Below are positions 24,945 through 33,341 of a stretch of 33,341 nucleotides of DNA, in pieces; position 1 is the first letter of the stretch; each line of letters begins with the position of its first letter. The stretch is from contig CAYFJO010000072.1 of NCBI GenBank assembly GCA_964343305.1, positions 1 through 33,341 of the forward strand, given 5' to 3'. Source of the stretch: CAYFJO01 sp964343305 (GTDB lineage: Bacteria > Planctomycetota > Planctomycetia > Pirellulales > Pirellulaceae). The position numbers and the translations under genes are program-made. Under the pieces are notes generated by a model, which saw only the letters and a list, made by a program, of their open reading frames with translations, ran no database searches and was not told the DNA's origin.

Positions 24945-26480
24945 TCAGCCGGCCGCCGTGGCTAACCGGATGTCTGGCTTGGCGCTTCGGCGCTTGAGGC
25001 TCTCTTCGGGCTGCACCGTGATACTCTGTGGCAGTGGTGCCAACTCGAAACCGTAGGCTTCTCTGCGCAGCGAAATATAGTCTCTCATGTGGTCCCGGCG
25101 GACGCTCAACACTCCGCCCGACATTGGATGAACTCGCTGCCATGCGCAATAACGATTGAACAACGAGATGGCAATGTTGCCGATCGAAGCCTTCATCAGT
25201 TTCACGCGGCTCAACAAGCGAGGGAAGGAATTGAACTTGCGATAGCAATCGAACAGCAATTGGGACATCCGCTCAGGCGACAGATGGGGATGCCGCCAAG
25301 TCAGACATGATGTGTCAAAACGATCGAGGTTCTTCTCCGTAATCAGCCCGTCGGACATGAAGTCGTCATATTGCTCGGTGCCGGGAATCGGGCAGAGCAC
25401 ATAGAACGAGGCGATCGTCGGCTCCAATTCGCACAAGGTATCAAGGTGTTCGTCAATTTCCTGTTCGGTTTGTTGGGGAAAGCCGATCATGTTGGAGAAA
25501 TGTGAGCCAACTCGGTACTCGCGGCAAAGCCTCACGATGTCGCGATACGTCTCAGGCCGATTCTGTCCCTTTTTCGCAGCGAGCAGCGTCTTGCGATCAA
25601 AGGACTCGGCACCCACGAAAACCTGGAAGCAGCCTGCCTTGGCCAGCAGCTCGACGAGTCGCTCCTGCCTGGCCATTTGCGTATCGCACTGAACAAAAAA
25701 CTTCATGTCCAGGCGTTCCTCGGCCATGGCTTCGAGCAGCGCTTCGGCGTCGGGATATTTGTTGAAGTTGTCCGACGTGAACATAATCAACTTCACGCCC
25801 GCCGACTTTGCCGCGCGAAGACTGGCCATCGTCGTATCGATGCTCTGGGTGCGAATCCGCCGGCCGGCGATTTTGATCACCGAACAGAAGTTGCAAATGA
25901 ACGGACACCCACGTGCCGGATAAAGTCCCAGCATGGGATGGATGTATCGGCCAAGTTCCGTACGATTGGGCGGCACGATGACAGGTGCTTGCAGTTCCTC
26001 TTGCCATCGCTGCTCTCGTCCATAGACCGGACGCAACTCGCCCCTCGCCGCGTCTTCGAGGATTTGCGGCCATGCCAACTCGGCTTCGGGCAGAGCGAAG
26101 CTCACACCACTGTCGTGAAACAACGACGTGTCGCACGTCATCACGTGCGGTCCGCCAATGATCGACATGCAGCCATTTTTTCGGGCGTAGGCCGCCAGGT
26201 CGAGCGCGCGATGAAACTGGTGGCTCTGTACGCCGACCAGCGCCACGAGCGTGCGACCACCTCTTTGCCGCTTGAGCAACGACAAGTAATTCAGGTCAGT
26301 AAAAACATACTCGTCGACAGCATGGACGTCGATTCGCGTACTGCCGACCTGCGACGGCGTCATGCTGCGCATGTGCGGCACGGTGCTGTTCGGCATGAAT
26401 CCCCAGCGGAAGCGCTCCACGCTGCCGTCCACGGCATATTTGCTGGGCTTGATAACAACAACTCGAAGCGAACTATCCAT
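24945..26480 (-). CDS. B12-binding-domain radical SAM protein
   Basis: The 511-residue protein has an N-terminal cobalamin-binding-type Rossmann domain (about 55-150, with GVQSHQFHRAL and SIIGGPHV) and a radical SAM core. The iron-sulfur motif is Cys192-PFI-Cys196-NF-Cys199. Strand motifs MFTSDNF, VFVGAESFD and NMIGFPQQTEQEIDEHL follow in family order. Members carry out radical methylations or rearrangements in the cytoplasm, and the substrate cannot be told. The C-terminal 110 residues are helical and basic. The gene stands alone, followed at a short distance by the CocE remnant on the other strand. Confidence 0.9.
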   Translation of the reverse strand: MDSSLRVVVIKPSKYAVDGSVERFRWGFMPNSTVPHMRSMTPSQVGSTRIDVHAVDEYVFTDLNYLSLLKRQRGGRTLVALVGVQSHQFHRALDLAAYARKNGCMSIIGGPHVMTCDTSLFHDSGVSFALPEAELAWPQILEDAARGELRPVYGREQRWQEELQAPVIVPPNRTELGRYIHPMLGLYPARGCPFICNFCSVIKIAGRRIRTQSIDTTMASLRAAKSAGVKLIMFTSDNFNKYPDAEALLEAMAEERLDMKFFVQCDTQMARQERLVELLAKAGCFQVFVGAESFDRKTLLAAKKGQNRPETYRDIVRLCREYRVGSHFSNMIGFPQQTEQEIDEHLDTLCELEPTIASFYVLCPIPGTEQYDDFMSDGLITEKNLDRFDTSCLTWRHPHLSPERMSQLLFDCYRKFNSFPRLLSRVKLMKASIGNIAISLFNRYCAWQRVHPMSGGVLSVRRDHMRDYISLRREAYGFELAPLPQSITVQPEESLKRRSAKPDIRLATAAG

Positions 26481-26888
26481 CGGCCATCTAATCCTTCATC
26501 ATGCCCAGTGAATGGCGGATGATTCACCGCGATAACATTCACCGAGACCGCCAAGCCGGTTACATCGAACCGTTTGTCACGTTCTGATTATACAGGGATT
26601 TTCATCTTTGGTGTTCCAGAAAGAACCTAGTTTGCTAAACCACGGCCCAGACATCGCATTGAACCGCGAAGAGAACCAAGAATCTCCGCACAAAGTCAAT
26701 CAGGCGTAGCGCTGGCAGCTCGAGTTTTAGATAGACTGTGCATCGGCCGCATTTGTCCAATGATCAACGGGAACCATTGAGTCGTGCAAGAACCAGCCGC
26801 CAAATTGGCAAGGTATCGTAACCGCGCATCCCGATTCGGCGTCATGTTGTCGCTTGCGGAAAACACTTGGAAGTAGCACTGGGCAACC
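26481..26888. other. Divergent intergenic region without gene
   Basis: The 408 bases between the radical SAM and M81 genes hold only short open frames without recognisable domains. I see no tRNA-like cloverleaf or strong repeat. The one notable signal is the TATAAT at 26587-26592. Confidence 0.5.
26587..26592 (-). promoter_or_regulatory. Candidate -10 element (TATAAT) for the radical SAM gene
   Basis: TATAAT reads on the minus strand about 105 bases upstream of the radical SAM start. The surrounding TGTATAATCA is identical over 10 bases to the element before the zinc-ribbon gene. A -35 box is not evident. Confidence 0.35.
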
Positions 26889-28400
26889 ATGAAGATCGTA
26901 AGTGGCGGACTTCAACACGAGACCAACACGTTTGCCAATCAGCAGACGACGCTTGAGGATTTTATTCGCGACAGCCATCTTGGAGACGGCTTGCCGGGCG
27001 GCGAAGCGATCTTTCAACGTTTCACCGGGACGGAAACAATTCATGGCGGCTACATCGCGGGCGCGAAGGAGGCTGGTTTCGAGTTGATGCCGGTCCTGAA
27101 CGTGCGGGCCTATCCATCGGGGATGGTTCAACGTGAGTCGTTTGACCATCTGACGAATCTGCTTGTGCGTCGCATCCAACAAGCTTTGCCAGCGGATGGG
27201 ATTCTCTTGGATCTTCACGGGGCAATGGTCACGCAAGAGCATGGAGACGCGGAAGCGGAAATCGTGCGAGCCGTTCGCGAAATCGCCGGCCCCGACATTC
27301 CAATCGTCGTGACTCTGGACCTGCACGCCAACATTTCGGCCGCGTTGGCCGCACGGTCAACCGTCATCATTGGATTCGACACGTATCCGCACGTGGACAT
27401 GGGCGACCGAGGGCGCGAAGCGGCTTTGTTGATCGCTCGCATCGTGCGCGGTGAAGTGACGCCGGTTCAGTCCTATCGTCAGCTTCCGCTTCTGACGATG
27501 CCTCCGATGCAATGCACGCTACGCCAGCCGATGCAGTCGCTCATCGCGGAGCTGCACGAACTTGAATCCGCGCCGGGCATGTTGACGGCGACCATCGCGA
27601 TGGGATTTCCGTTTGCCGATATTCGTGACATGGGAGTCACCGTTCTGGCAACGGCGGACAATGACCCGGAACTTGCTGAATCCGCCGTCGATCGACTAGC
27701 AACACGTTTGTGGAAGTTGCGAAGTGAACTGCAGCCGAAGTTGACAACGATTGACGAAGCGATGCGCATCGCTGATGAAACGGATGGGCTGGTGATTTTT
27801 GCCGATGGTTCCGACAATCCCGGCGGCGGAGCGCCATGTGACGGCACGGTCGCTCTGAAGGCAATGATCGATGCAGGTTTTGAGGATGGGGTTGTCGGCC
27901 TGATTTGCGATCCCGAAACCGTCCGGCAGGCAAAGGTGGCTGGCGAAGGCCAGTCGTTTGACGCGGTGATTGGCGGCAAAACCGATGACCGTCATGGCCC
28001 GCCGGTTCATGCTCGCGCGGAAGTCGTGGCATTAAGCGACGGTGAATTCGAACACAGCGGAGCGATGGCTCGTGGGTTGAAAGAAACGCTGGGCGACACG
28101 GCGTTGCTTCGTGTTGGCGCGGTCGAGATGGTGGTTTGCAGCATTCGGCGGCAGTTGATCGACAGGGCGATGCTGGCGACAGTCAACGTTGATCCATCCA
28201 ATCGAAGTTTACTCGTACTCAAGAGCGCCGTGCATTTCCGGGCCGACATTGGGCCGTTGGCCAAAGTCATTTTGGACGGCGACACGCCCGGCATCCATCG
28301 GCCGGACATCCATTGCTTCGATTACGCAAATCTACGCCGGCCCGTGTACCCTCTGGACCCTGCGGAGACGTGCTCACTCTCGCCGGATTCAGATTCCTAA
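26889..28400 (+). CDS. MlrC-like M81 family metallopeptidase
   Basis: The 503-residue protein matches the microcystinase C (MlrC) family throughout. It shows HETNTF (10-15), LLDLHGAMVTQEHGDAE, VTLDLHANIS, GFDTYPHVDM and the late DGSDNPGGGAPCDGT. The conserved His/Asp/Glu residues would bind the catalytic zinc. The only characterised member hydrolyses a linear cyanotoxin peptide; most members sit in catabolic clusters with unknown amide or lactone substrates, so toxin degradation should not be assumed. There is no signal peptide, so it is cytoplasmic. It lies 64 bases before glcD, which seems to have its own -10 element. Confidence 0.9.
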   Translation: MKIVSGGLQHETNTFANQQTTLEDFIRDSHLGDGLPGGEAIFQRFTGTETIHGGYIAGAKEAGFELMPVLNVRAYPSGMVQRESFDHLTNLLVRRIQQALPADGILLDLHGAMVTQEHGDAEAEIVRAVREIAGPDIPIVVTLDLHANISAALAARSTVIIGFDTYPHVDMGDRGREAALLIARIVRGEVTPVQSYRQLPLLTMPPMQCTLRQPMQSLIAELHELESAPGMLTATIAMGFPFADIRDMGVTVLATADNDPELAESAVDRLATRLWKLRSELQPKLTTIDEAMRIADETDGLVIFADGSDNPGGGAPCDGTVALKAMIDAGFEDGVVGLICDPETVRQAKVAGEGQSFDAVIGGKTDDRHGPPVHARAEVVALSDGEFEHSGAMARGLKETLGDTALLRVGAVEMVVCSIRRQLIDRAMLATVNVDPSNRSLLVLKSAVHFRADIGPLAKVILDGDTPGIHRPDIHCFDYANLRRPVYPLDPAETCSLSPDSDS

Positions 28401-28429
28401 CGCAGCCTTCATCTGCAGTGCATCTGCCC

Positions 28430-28435
28430 TATAAT
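28430..28435 (+). promoter_or_regulatory. Candidate -10 element (TATAAT) for glcDEF
   Basis: A perfect TATAAT lies 29 bases before the glcD ATG, and an AGGA ribosome site follows it. No close -35 match is seen at 17 bases. If active, glcDEF is transcribed separately from the M81 gene. Confidence 0.4.
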
Positions 28436-28464
28436 CTACGTTCATCACAAACCAGGATCGATCG

Positions 28465-29904
28465 ATGTCGGCCGTCATTCAAAACAATCTCGTCAACCAA
28501 CTGCGCGAAGTCGTCGGCACCGAGAGCGTACTCTCCGCGCGTTCCGAAGTCATAGTGTTCGAGTGCGACGGTTTTACGATTGAGAAAAACAGTCCAGATA
28601 TTGTCGTCTTTCCAACTACGACGCAGCAAATCTCAAAGATCGTCAAACTCTGTAACGAAGCCAACGTGCCGTACCTGCCTCGCGGTGCCGGAACAAGTCT
28701 TGCCGGCGGATGCCTGCCCGTGGGTGGCGGAGTCATGATCGTTTTGACGCGGATGAAGGAAATCATCGAAATCAACGAGCGCGATCGTTATGCAGTGGTT
28801 CAAGCCGGCGTTGTCAACGTTTGGCTCACGCAAGCTCTCAAAGGGACTGGCTTTCATTACGCTCCCGATCCGTCGAGCCAAGGTGCTTGTACGATCGGAG
28901 GCAACGTTGCGACGAACTCCGGCGGGCCGCACACGTTAAAATACGGTGTCACGGTCAACCACGTCTTGGGAGTCGAAGCCGTGTTGGCCGACGGCAGCAT
29001 TGTGCAAATCGGCGGCCCGACCGAAGATCCGGTAGGCCTCGATTTGGTCGGAGCTGTCGTTGGCAGCGAAGGAACTTTGGCAATCGTGACGAAAGTCTGG
29101 GTCCGCATCACACGCAATCCCGAAGGCTATCGCACAATGCTGGGCATCTTCGAATCCGTCGACGACGCCACCAACGCAATCAGCGACATCATTGCCGCCG
29201 GCATTGTTCCCGCGGCACTCGAGATGATGGACCAAGGCATCCTGGTCGCGTTGGAAGGCGCGTTCCAATTCGGTTTTCCGTTGGACGCCGAAGCGATCCT
29301 ATTAATCGAAGTCGACGGCCTCGAAGCAGGACTCGACGAACAACGGGACCAAATCATCGAGATGTGCACGGCCCGCAACGCCCGCAAAGTGCGCCAAGCA
29401 GCCGATGACCAGGAGCGACAAAAAATCTGGAAGTGCCGCAAGCAAGCATTCGGCGCGATCGGCCGCTTGAGTCCCAGCTATTGCACACAAGACGGCGTGG
29501 TTCCGCGAACGAAACTCCCACACATGCTGCGACGCATCAAAGAGATCTGTAAATCGTACGATGTAAGAGTCGTCAACGTCTTTCACGCCGGCGACGGCAA
29601 CCTGCACCCGATCATCCTATTTGACGAACGTGACACCGATCAAATCGACCGCGTCCTGAAAGCCAGCGGCGAGATCCTCGATGAGTGTTTGGCCTGCGGC
29701 GGCAGCGTCACGGGCGAACACGGCATCGGCGTCGAGAAGATTCACTTCATGAAAAAGATGTTTACCGAAGACGACCTTGCCGCGATGGAGAATTTGCGGC
29801 GGGCGTTCAATCCCAACAACAACCTGAGCCCCAACAAGATGCTGCCCACCGCGGGTGCCTGTGGCATCGAACAAGAACACCCCGGCCGGCGAGCCGCTTT
29901 GTAG
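28465..29904 (+). CDS. glcD: Glycolate oxidase subunit GlcD (FAD-linked oxidase)
   Basis: The 479-residue protein belongs to the vanillyl-alcohol-oxidase flavoprotein fold. The FAD pyrophosphate loop is LPRGAGTSLAGG (about 71-82), and PDPSSQGACTIGGNVATNSGG further on completes the FAD domain. HAGDGNLHP and GGSVTGEHGIGVEK in the C-terminal domain are GlcD/D-lactate dehydrogenase signatures. It oxidises glycolate (or D-lactate) to glyoxylate (or pyruvate). Since glcE and glcF follow directly, the three-subunit glycolate oxidase is the best call. An AGGA lies before the ATG. Confidence 0.92.
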   Translation: MSAVIQNNLVNQLREVVGTESVLSARSEVIVFECDGFTIEKNSPDIVVFPTTTQQISKIVKLCNEANVPYLPRGAGTSLAGGCLPVGGGVMIVLTRMKEIIEINERDRYAVVQAGVVNVWLTQALKGTGFHYAPDPSSQGACTIGGNVATNSGGPHTLKYGVTVNHVLGVEAVLADGSIVQIGGPTEDPVGLDLVGAVVGSEGTLAIVTKVWVRITRNPEGYRTMLGIFESVDDATNAISDIIAAGIVPAALEMMDQGILVALEGAFQFGFPLDAEAILLIEVDGLEAGLDEQRDQIIEMCTARNARKVRQAADDQERQKIWKCRKQAFGAIGRLSPSYCTQDGVVPRTKLPHMLRRIKEICKSYDVRVVNVFHAGDGNLHPIILFDERDTDQIDRVLKASGEILDECLACGGSVTGEHGIGVEKIHFMKKMFTEDDLAAMENLRRAFNPNNNLSPNKMLPTAGACGIEQEHPGRRAAL

Positions 29905-29911
29905 AAACATT

Positions 29912-31132
29912 GTGCCAACCGACTCACTCCCCACCACTGAGACGATCACGCCCGACGACCAAATATCGCTCGCCGAAATAGTGCGCGATGCCTTCGCTTC
30001 GGACACCAAACTCTATCCCATCGGCGGCGGCACAAGTCTCGACTATGGCTTTCCCGCGAAAGAGAACGGCATCGGCCTCTCGCTGGCGAACTTAAACCGG
30101 GTGATCGACTTCCCAGCCGGCGACATGACCATCACAGTCGAAGCCGGCATCACCATGAAACAACTTGCCGACACCTTGGCCACCGAAAACCAGCGTCTTC
30201 CGGTCGATGTTCCCGTTGCTGACAGTGCAACCCTAGGCGGCGTGATCGCAACGAACTGGAATGGTCCGCGTCGCTACGGTCTTGGAAATCTGCGCGACTA
30301 CGTCATTGGCATCCGAGCGATCGACGGCACGGGACGCGAGTTTAACGGCGGCGGTCGCGTCGTGAAGAATGTCGCCGGATACGACTTTTGCAAATTGCTG
30401 ACCGGATCCTTCGGTACGCTCGGCATCATTTCGCAAGTAACTCTTAAACTCAAGCCAACCGTCGAATCGATGGCGTTGGTCGTGATCGAAGTTGCCGGTC
30501 TAGAGTCTGCCGAGTCTGTGCTCGCCGGATTGGTCCGCACCAAGACAACGCCAACTGCCATCGAGTTTGTCAGCGGTCCGATGTGGGACAATGCACCGCT
30601 ATCCGGCAAAGATTTCATCATCGTCGCATTCGAAGGGACGACAACCGAAGTGGAGTGGATGAAGCGTCAGCTAGCCGAAGAACTCGAATCATCAGGAATC
30701 GGCAATCCCACGATCGTTTCCCGCGAAGACATGGATCGATTGTGGAGCCAACTGACGGAATTCTCAGCCCATGAATCGCCGCTCACGATCAAAGCGAATG
30801 TCACACCCAGCGGCACGACCAAGTTCGTCGCCGCAGCAAGATCGATCGATCCAGACTGTTCAATCCAAGCTCAAGCAGGCAACGGCGTGATCACAATTCA
30901 TTTCGCAACCATTCCGGACGATGGCCTTTCGCGAGTGCTGATTGGCCAACTTCAACCGCTCGCCAATTCGCTGCAAGGAAACGTGGTCGTGCTGGCGAAT
31001 TTGAGCGGTGAAGCATTGACACATCAATGCGCCTGGGGCGGCATCAATGCGCCGTTTCGATTGATGAATCGTGTGAAACAACAATTCGATCCAAAGAACA
31101 TTCTCAATCCAGGACGGTTTGTTTTCCAATGA
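29912..31132 (+). CDS. glcE: Glycolate oxidase subunit GlcE (FAD-binding)
   Basis: I place the start at the GTG at 29912, 7 bases after the glcD stop, giving 406 residues. A GTG at 29855 would lie inside glcD and add 19 low-complexity residues. The protein has the PIGGGTSLDYG FAD loop and VADSATLGGVIATNWNGPRRYGLG, followed by VVKNVAGYDFCKLLTGSFGTLGII, all typical of GlcE. It is a shorter relative of GlcD that serves as the second flavin subunit. Its TGA overlaps the glcF ATG. Confidence 0.9.
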   Translation: MPTDSLPTTETITPDDQISLAEIVRDAFASDTKLYPIGGGTSLDYGFPAKENGIGLSLANLNRVIDFPAGDMTITVEAGITMKQLADTLATENQRLPVDVPVADSATLGGVIATNWNGPRRYGLGNLRDYVIGIRAIDGTGREFNGGGRVVKNVAGYDFCKLLTGSFGTLGIISQVTLKLKPTVESMALVVIEVAGLESAESVLAGLVRTKTTPTAIEFVSGPMWDNAPLSGKDFIIVAFEGTTTEVEWMKRQLAEELESSGIGNPTIVSREDMDRLWSQLTEFSAHESPLTIKANVTPSGTTKFVAAARSIDPDCSIQAQAGNGVITIHFATIPDDGLSRVLIGQLQPLANSLQGNVVVLANLSGEALTHQCAWGGINAPFRLMNRVKQQFDPKNILNPGRFVFQ

Positions 31133-32436
31133 GTCAAGCTGCCAACCAGACAGCATCCGAACAGCAAGGTGCAAGCATCGATTACGGGCTGTTCCTGGAT
31201 TGTGTGCATTGTGGCCTTTGTACTTCGTCCTGTCCGACCTATGTCGAGACGGGAAACGAAAACGACAGTCCGCGGGGGCGGATCTATCTGATGCGAGCCG
31301 TGACGGACGGGCGTTTGGAATTGAGTCGCAACGTACGCCGGCACATGGACCTTTGTTTGGACTGCCGCGCCTGCGAAACGGCGTGTCCATCCGGCGTTCA
31401 GTACGGAAAATTGATCGAGCCGTTTCGTGTCGAGATGGAACAATCGGGCGAGGGCGAGCAAAAAACAAACGATTGGTTTCATCGCTGGATTCTGTTCGGG
31501 TTGTTTCCCCTGCCGCACCGTCTGAAAGTCGCACTTTGGCCGGCACGATTGATGCAATTGCTGGGAATCGACCGACTGGTTATGGCCACGGGCTTGTGGC
31601 GATTGTTGCCACCGCGGCTTGGCCGACTGTTTACCATGCTGCCGAAGTTGAAGGCGCCACCGCCGCCACTGCCAACGGTTCTGCCGGCAAAGGGCAAACA
31701 GCGAGCACGCGTTGCGTTGTTCACCGGTTGCGTGTCGGACGTGCTGTTTGGCGGCACAAACTGGGCGACGGCGCGTGTGTTGCAAGAGAACGGCTGCGAG
31801 GTGGTCGTGCCGGAGAATCAGGCATGCTGCGGAGCGGTTCATTTTCACGCTGGCAGCAGCGATCCAGCTCGCCGGTTTGCGGACCAGAATGTGACCGCGT
31901 TCGACGTTGATGATGTCGAAGCGGTGGTCGCCAATGTCGCGGGCTGCGGATCCATGCTGAAAGACTACGGGCATCTCTGGTCCGACCGCGGTCAAGGCGA
32001 GCGCGAAAAGTTTGCTTCGAAAGTGAAGGACATCAGCGAATTTCTCGACGAACTCGGAGTGATACCGCCGAAAGGCGAGATCAACGTCACGGCCACTTAT
32101 CACGATGCTTGCCATTTGGCTCATGCTCAGAATGTTCGTCAGCAGCCTCGAAACTTGCTCCAGCAGATTCCCGGTTTAAAACTAGTTGACCTGGCCGAAT
32201 CAGAGCTATGTTGCGGAGCGGCGGGCACGTACAACCTGACTGAACCAGAGATGGCCGAGCGGTTGAGTCGCCGCAAGATGAACAACATTTTGGACACGGG
32301 CGCGCGAGTCGTTGTGACGGCGAACACCGGGTGTCTGATGCAAATCGCCTGCGAAGCACGCAAACAAGGCGAACCGTTGCAGATCGTCCATCCGATGGAT
32401 TTGCTCGATATGAGTTATCGTGGCGAAACATTGTAG
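31129..32436 (+). CDS. glcF: Glycolate oxidase iron-sulfur subunit GlcF
   Basis: The 435-residue protein starts at the ATG overlapping the glcE stop (ATGA). Two 4Fe-4S motifs are seen: Cys25/28/31 with Cys35-Pro, and Cys76/79/82 with Cys86-Pro. Two cysteine-rich CCG domains follow (NQACCGAVHFHAG near 225-240, ESELCCGAAGTYN near 360-372). This layout is that of GlcF, which carries electrons from the flavin subunits to the membrane quinone pool. A central hydrophobic/basic stretch (about 110-170) may touch the membrane. It converges with the kinase gene. Confidence 0.92.
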   Translation: MSQAANQTASEQQGASIDYGLFLDCVHCGLCTSSCPTYVETGNENDSPRGRIYLMRAVTDGRLELSRNVRRHMDLCLDCRACETACPSGVQYGKLIEPFRVEMEQSGEGEQKTNDWFHRWILFGLFPLPHRLKVALWPARLMQLLGIDRLVMATGLWRLLPPRLGRLFTMLPKLKAPPPPLPTVLPAKGKQRARVALFTGCVSDVLFGGTNWATARVLQENGCEVVVPENQACCGAVHFHAGSSDPARRFADQNVTAFDVDDVEAVVANVAGCGSMLKDYGHLWSDRGQGEREKFASKVKDISEFLDELGVIPPKGEINVTATYHDACHLAHAQNVRQQPRNLLQQIPGLKLVDLAESELCCGAAGTYNLTEPEMAERLSRRKMNNILDTGARVVVTANTGCLMQIACEARKQGEPLQIVHPMDLLDMSYRGETL

Positions 32437-32443
32437 AACAACT

Positions 32444-32471
32444 GTCTCAATTGTTCCGGAGCAATTGGGAC
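32444..32471. terminator. Hairpin between convergent glcF and kinase genes
   Basis: GTCTCAATTGTTCC and GGAGCAATTGGGAC pair over 14 bases with two G-T wobbles, and a third, overlapping CAATTG follows. It sits 8 bases after the glcF stop and 14 before the kinase stop. This suits a two-way terminator, though it may also be a member of a dispersed palindrome family. No T-tract is evident. Confidence 0.55.
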
Positions 32472-32484
32472 AATTGCTCTACAC

Positions 32485-33336
32485 TTACCCCACCGACCGC
32501 ATGTCAAACGTGTCGATTTCTAGCTCGTAAAGAATCGAGACCAGTTCGTCCACACGTGGTCTGCGAACGGGTTCTTTGGCCATCATCTTTTTCAGCAGAC
32601 GCACCAGGCGCGGCGGCAAATTGGGATTGAATGTCCGCGGCTCGGGTAGTTCTTCGCGCAAGTGGGCCAGCGCCAATTGCGTGGCGTCTTCTTCCACGAA
32701 TGGCAAACGGCCGGTCAGCATTTCGAACAGCGTCACTCCCAAGCTATAAACGTCACACTGCCCGTCACGGCCACAGTTGTCGATAAAAACTTCCGGAGCG
32801 GCGTAGTTCATGGTGCCGACGAGTTCGATGCGTTGCTCGTTTGGTTTCTCGAAACTGCGCGCGAATCCCAAATCAACGACCGTTGCATGACCCTGTCGAT
32901 TGACTAGTAAGTTGCTCGGTTTTACATCCGCATGCATCCAGCCGGCAAGGTGCAAGGCGCGAAGTGCCTCGGCGGTTTGTCGAGCGATCCACAGTGCTTG
33001 TGGGATACAGAGTTGGGTGGTGCTCATCAACAGCGATGCCAGCGTAACACCTTCCAGATGCGGCATCACGACGTACAACGGCGAGCCTTCGACGCGAGAA
33101 CTGAGCACGGAAACGAGATTCGGATGCGTCACCTGGCTGCCAACGACCGCCTCCTGTTGAATCTGCCGAGCCGCCATGGCATCGTCTTCGTACTCGCTTT
33201 TGAGCACCTTGAGGACATAGTCCGACGGCCAATCGTCCGGTGAGCCTTCGGGACGTGCTTGAAAAACACGCGTCCAATGGCCTTCCGCCATCAAACGGAC
33301 GGGCTGCCAGTGGTCGATGGCACCATACGATTCCAC
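32485..33336 (-). CDS. Hanks-type Ser/Thr protein kinase, possibly incomplete at the window edge
   Basis: The frame from the GTG at 33336 gives 283 residues and is open beyond it, so the true start may lie outside the window. Kinase landmarks are Lys43 (VLKVLK), the helix-C Glu72, the catalytic loop HADVKPSN (His135, Asp137, Lys139, Asn142), Asp155 in DLG, APE at 180-182 and DVYSLGVTLFEMLTGRLPF. The glycine loop is reduced to AEGHWTRVF. No membrane helix or sensor domain follows the kinase domain, unlike many PknB-type proteins, so it is soluble. All catalytic residues are present. Confidence 0.9.
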   Translation of the reverse strand: MESYGAIDHWQPVRLMAEGHWTRVFQARPEGSPDDWPSDYVLKVLKSEYEDDAMAARQIQQEAVVGSQVTHPNLVSVLSSRVEGSPLYVVMPHLEGVTLASLLMSTTQLCIPQALWIARQTAEALRALHLAGWMHADVKPSNLLVNRQGHATVVDLGFARSFEKPNEQRIELVGTMNYAAPEVFIDNCGRDGQCDVYSLGVTLFEMLTGRLPFVEEDATQLALAHLREELPEPRTFNPNLPPRLVRLLKKMMAKEPVRRPRVDELVSILYELEIDTFDMRSVG

Positions 33337-33341
33337 AGGAG

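Noticed and set aside
25677..26522. Long plus-strand frame (281 codons) opposite the radical SAM gene
   Set aside because: It is a complement shadow of a gene with full radical SAM motifs; the translation is Arg/His/Gln-rich and has no domain.

Overview
The window looks like chromosome of a planctomycete, most likely of the Pirellula/Rhodopirellula kind. That assignment is inferred from gene content: formylglycine sulfatases, several PQQ-type beta-propeller proteins with signal peptides, a Pro-rich single-pass protein with a J-domain-like N-terminus, Gfo/Idh/MocA and SDR dehydrogenases, a Hanks-type Ser/Thr kinase, moderate GC, and many starts with weak Shine-Dalgarno sequences. No rRNA, tRNA, CRISPR array or complete insertion sequence was seen.

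Left part (1-4346). The 3' end of a DadA-like FAD oxidoreductase is followed by a decayed minus-strand block. One intact sulfatase (1043-3052) sits between two collapsed sulfatase genes (906-1046 and 3049-3378), and it overlaps each by 4 bases (ATGA). A headless SGNH-hydrolase fragment lies beyond. A small protein with four CxxC pairs follows.

4347-13686. A PilZ protein precedes a tripartite-efflux-like set: a FtsX/MacB-type permease and a MacA/HlyD-type adaptor on the minus strand, and a divergent TolC-type lipoprotein. No ATPase gene accompanies them. The adaptor appears to carry a LysM-like insert inside its lipoyl domain, and the TolC protein has a glycine-rich insert. Next come a J-domain-like membrane protein with a 24-bp tandem repeat and a GNAT acetyltransferase.

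13921-20670. Six co-oriented, closely spaced genes encode a beta-propeller protein with an EF-hand pair, a sodium:solute symporter, an HpcH-type 2-oxo acid aldolase, two SDR dehydrogenases and a Gfo/Idh/MocA oxidoreductase. They read as an uptake and breakdown route for an unidentified sugar acid or similar polyol. A perfect 15-bp inverted repeat, related to another near 10.9 kb, lies between the aldolase and the first SDR.

20744-26480 (minus). A 1273-residue exported beta-propeller protein contains a coiled coil and a methyltransferase-like fold within the propeller. A remnant of a CocE/NonD hydrolase lies upstream of it, followed by a B12-binding radical SAM protein.

26889-33336. An MlrC-like M81 metallopeptidase precedes glcDEF (three-subunit glycolate oxidase) behind a TATAAT element. 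The glcF gene converges through a hairpin on a Ser/Thr kinase at the right edge.

The most unusual items are the large propeller/methyltransferase fusion, the LysM-like insert in the efflux adaptor, the six-gene catabolic operon, the collapsed sulfatase operon and the dispersed palindrome. All functions are inferred from sequence motifs; no searches were run.
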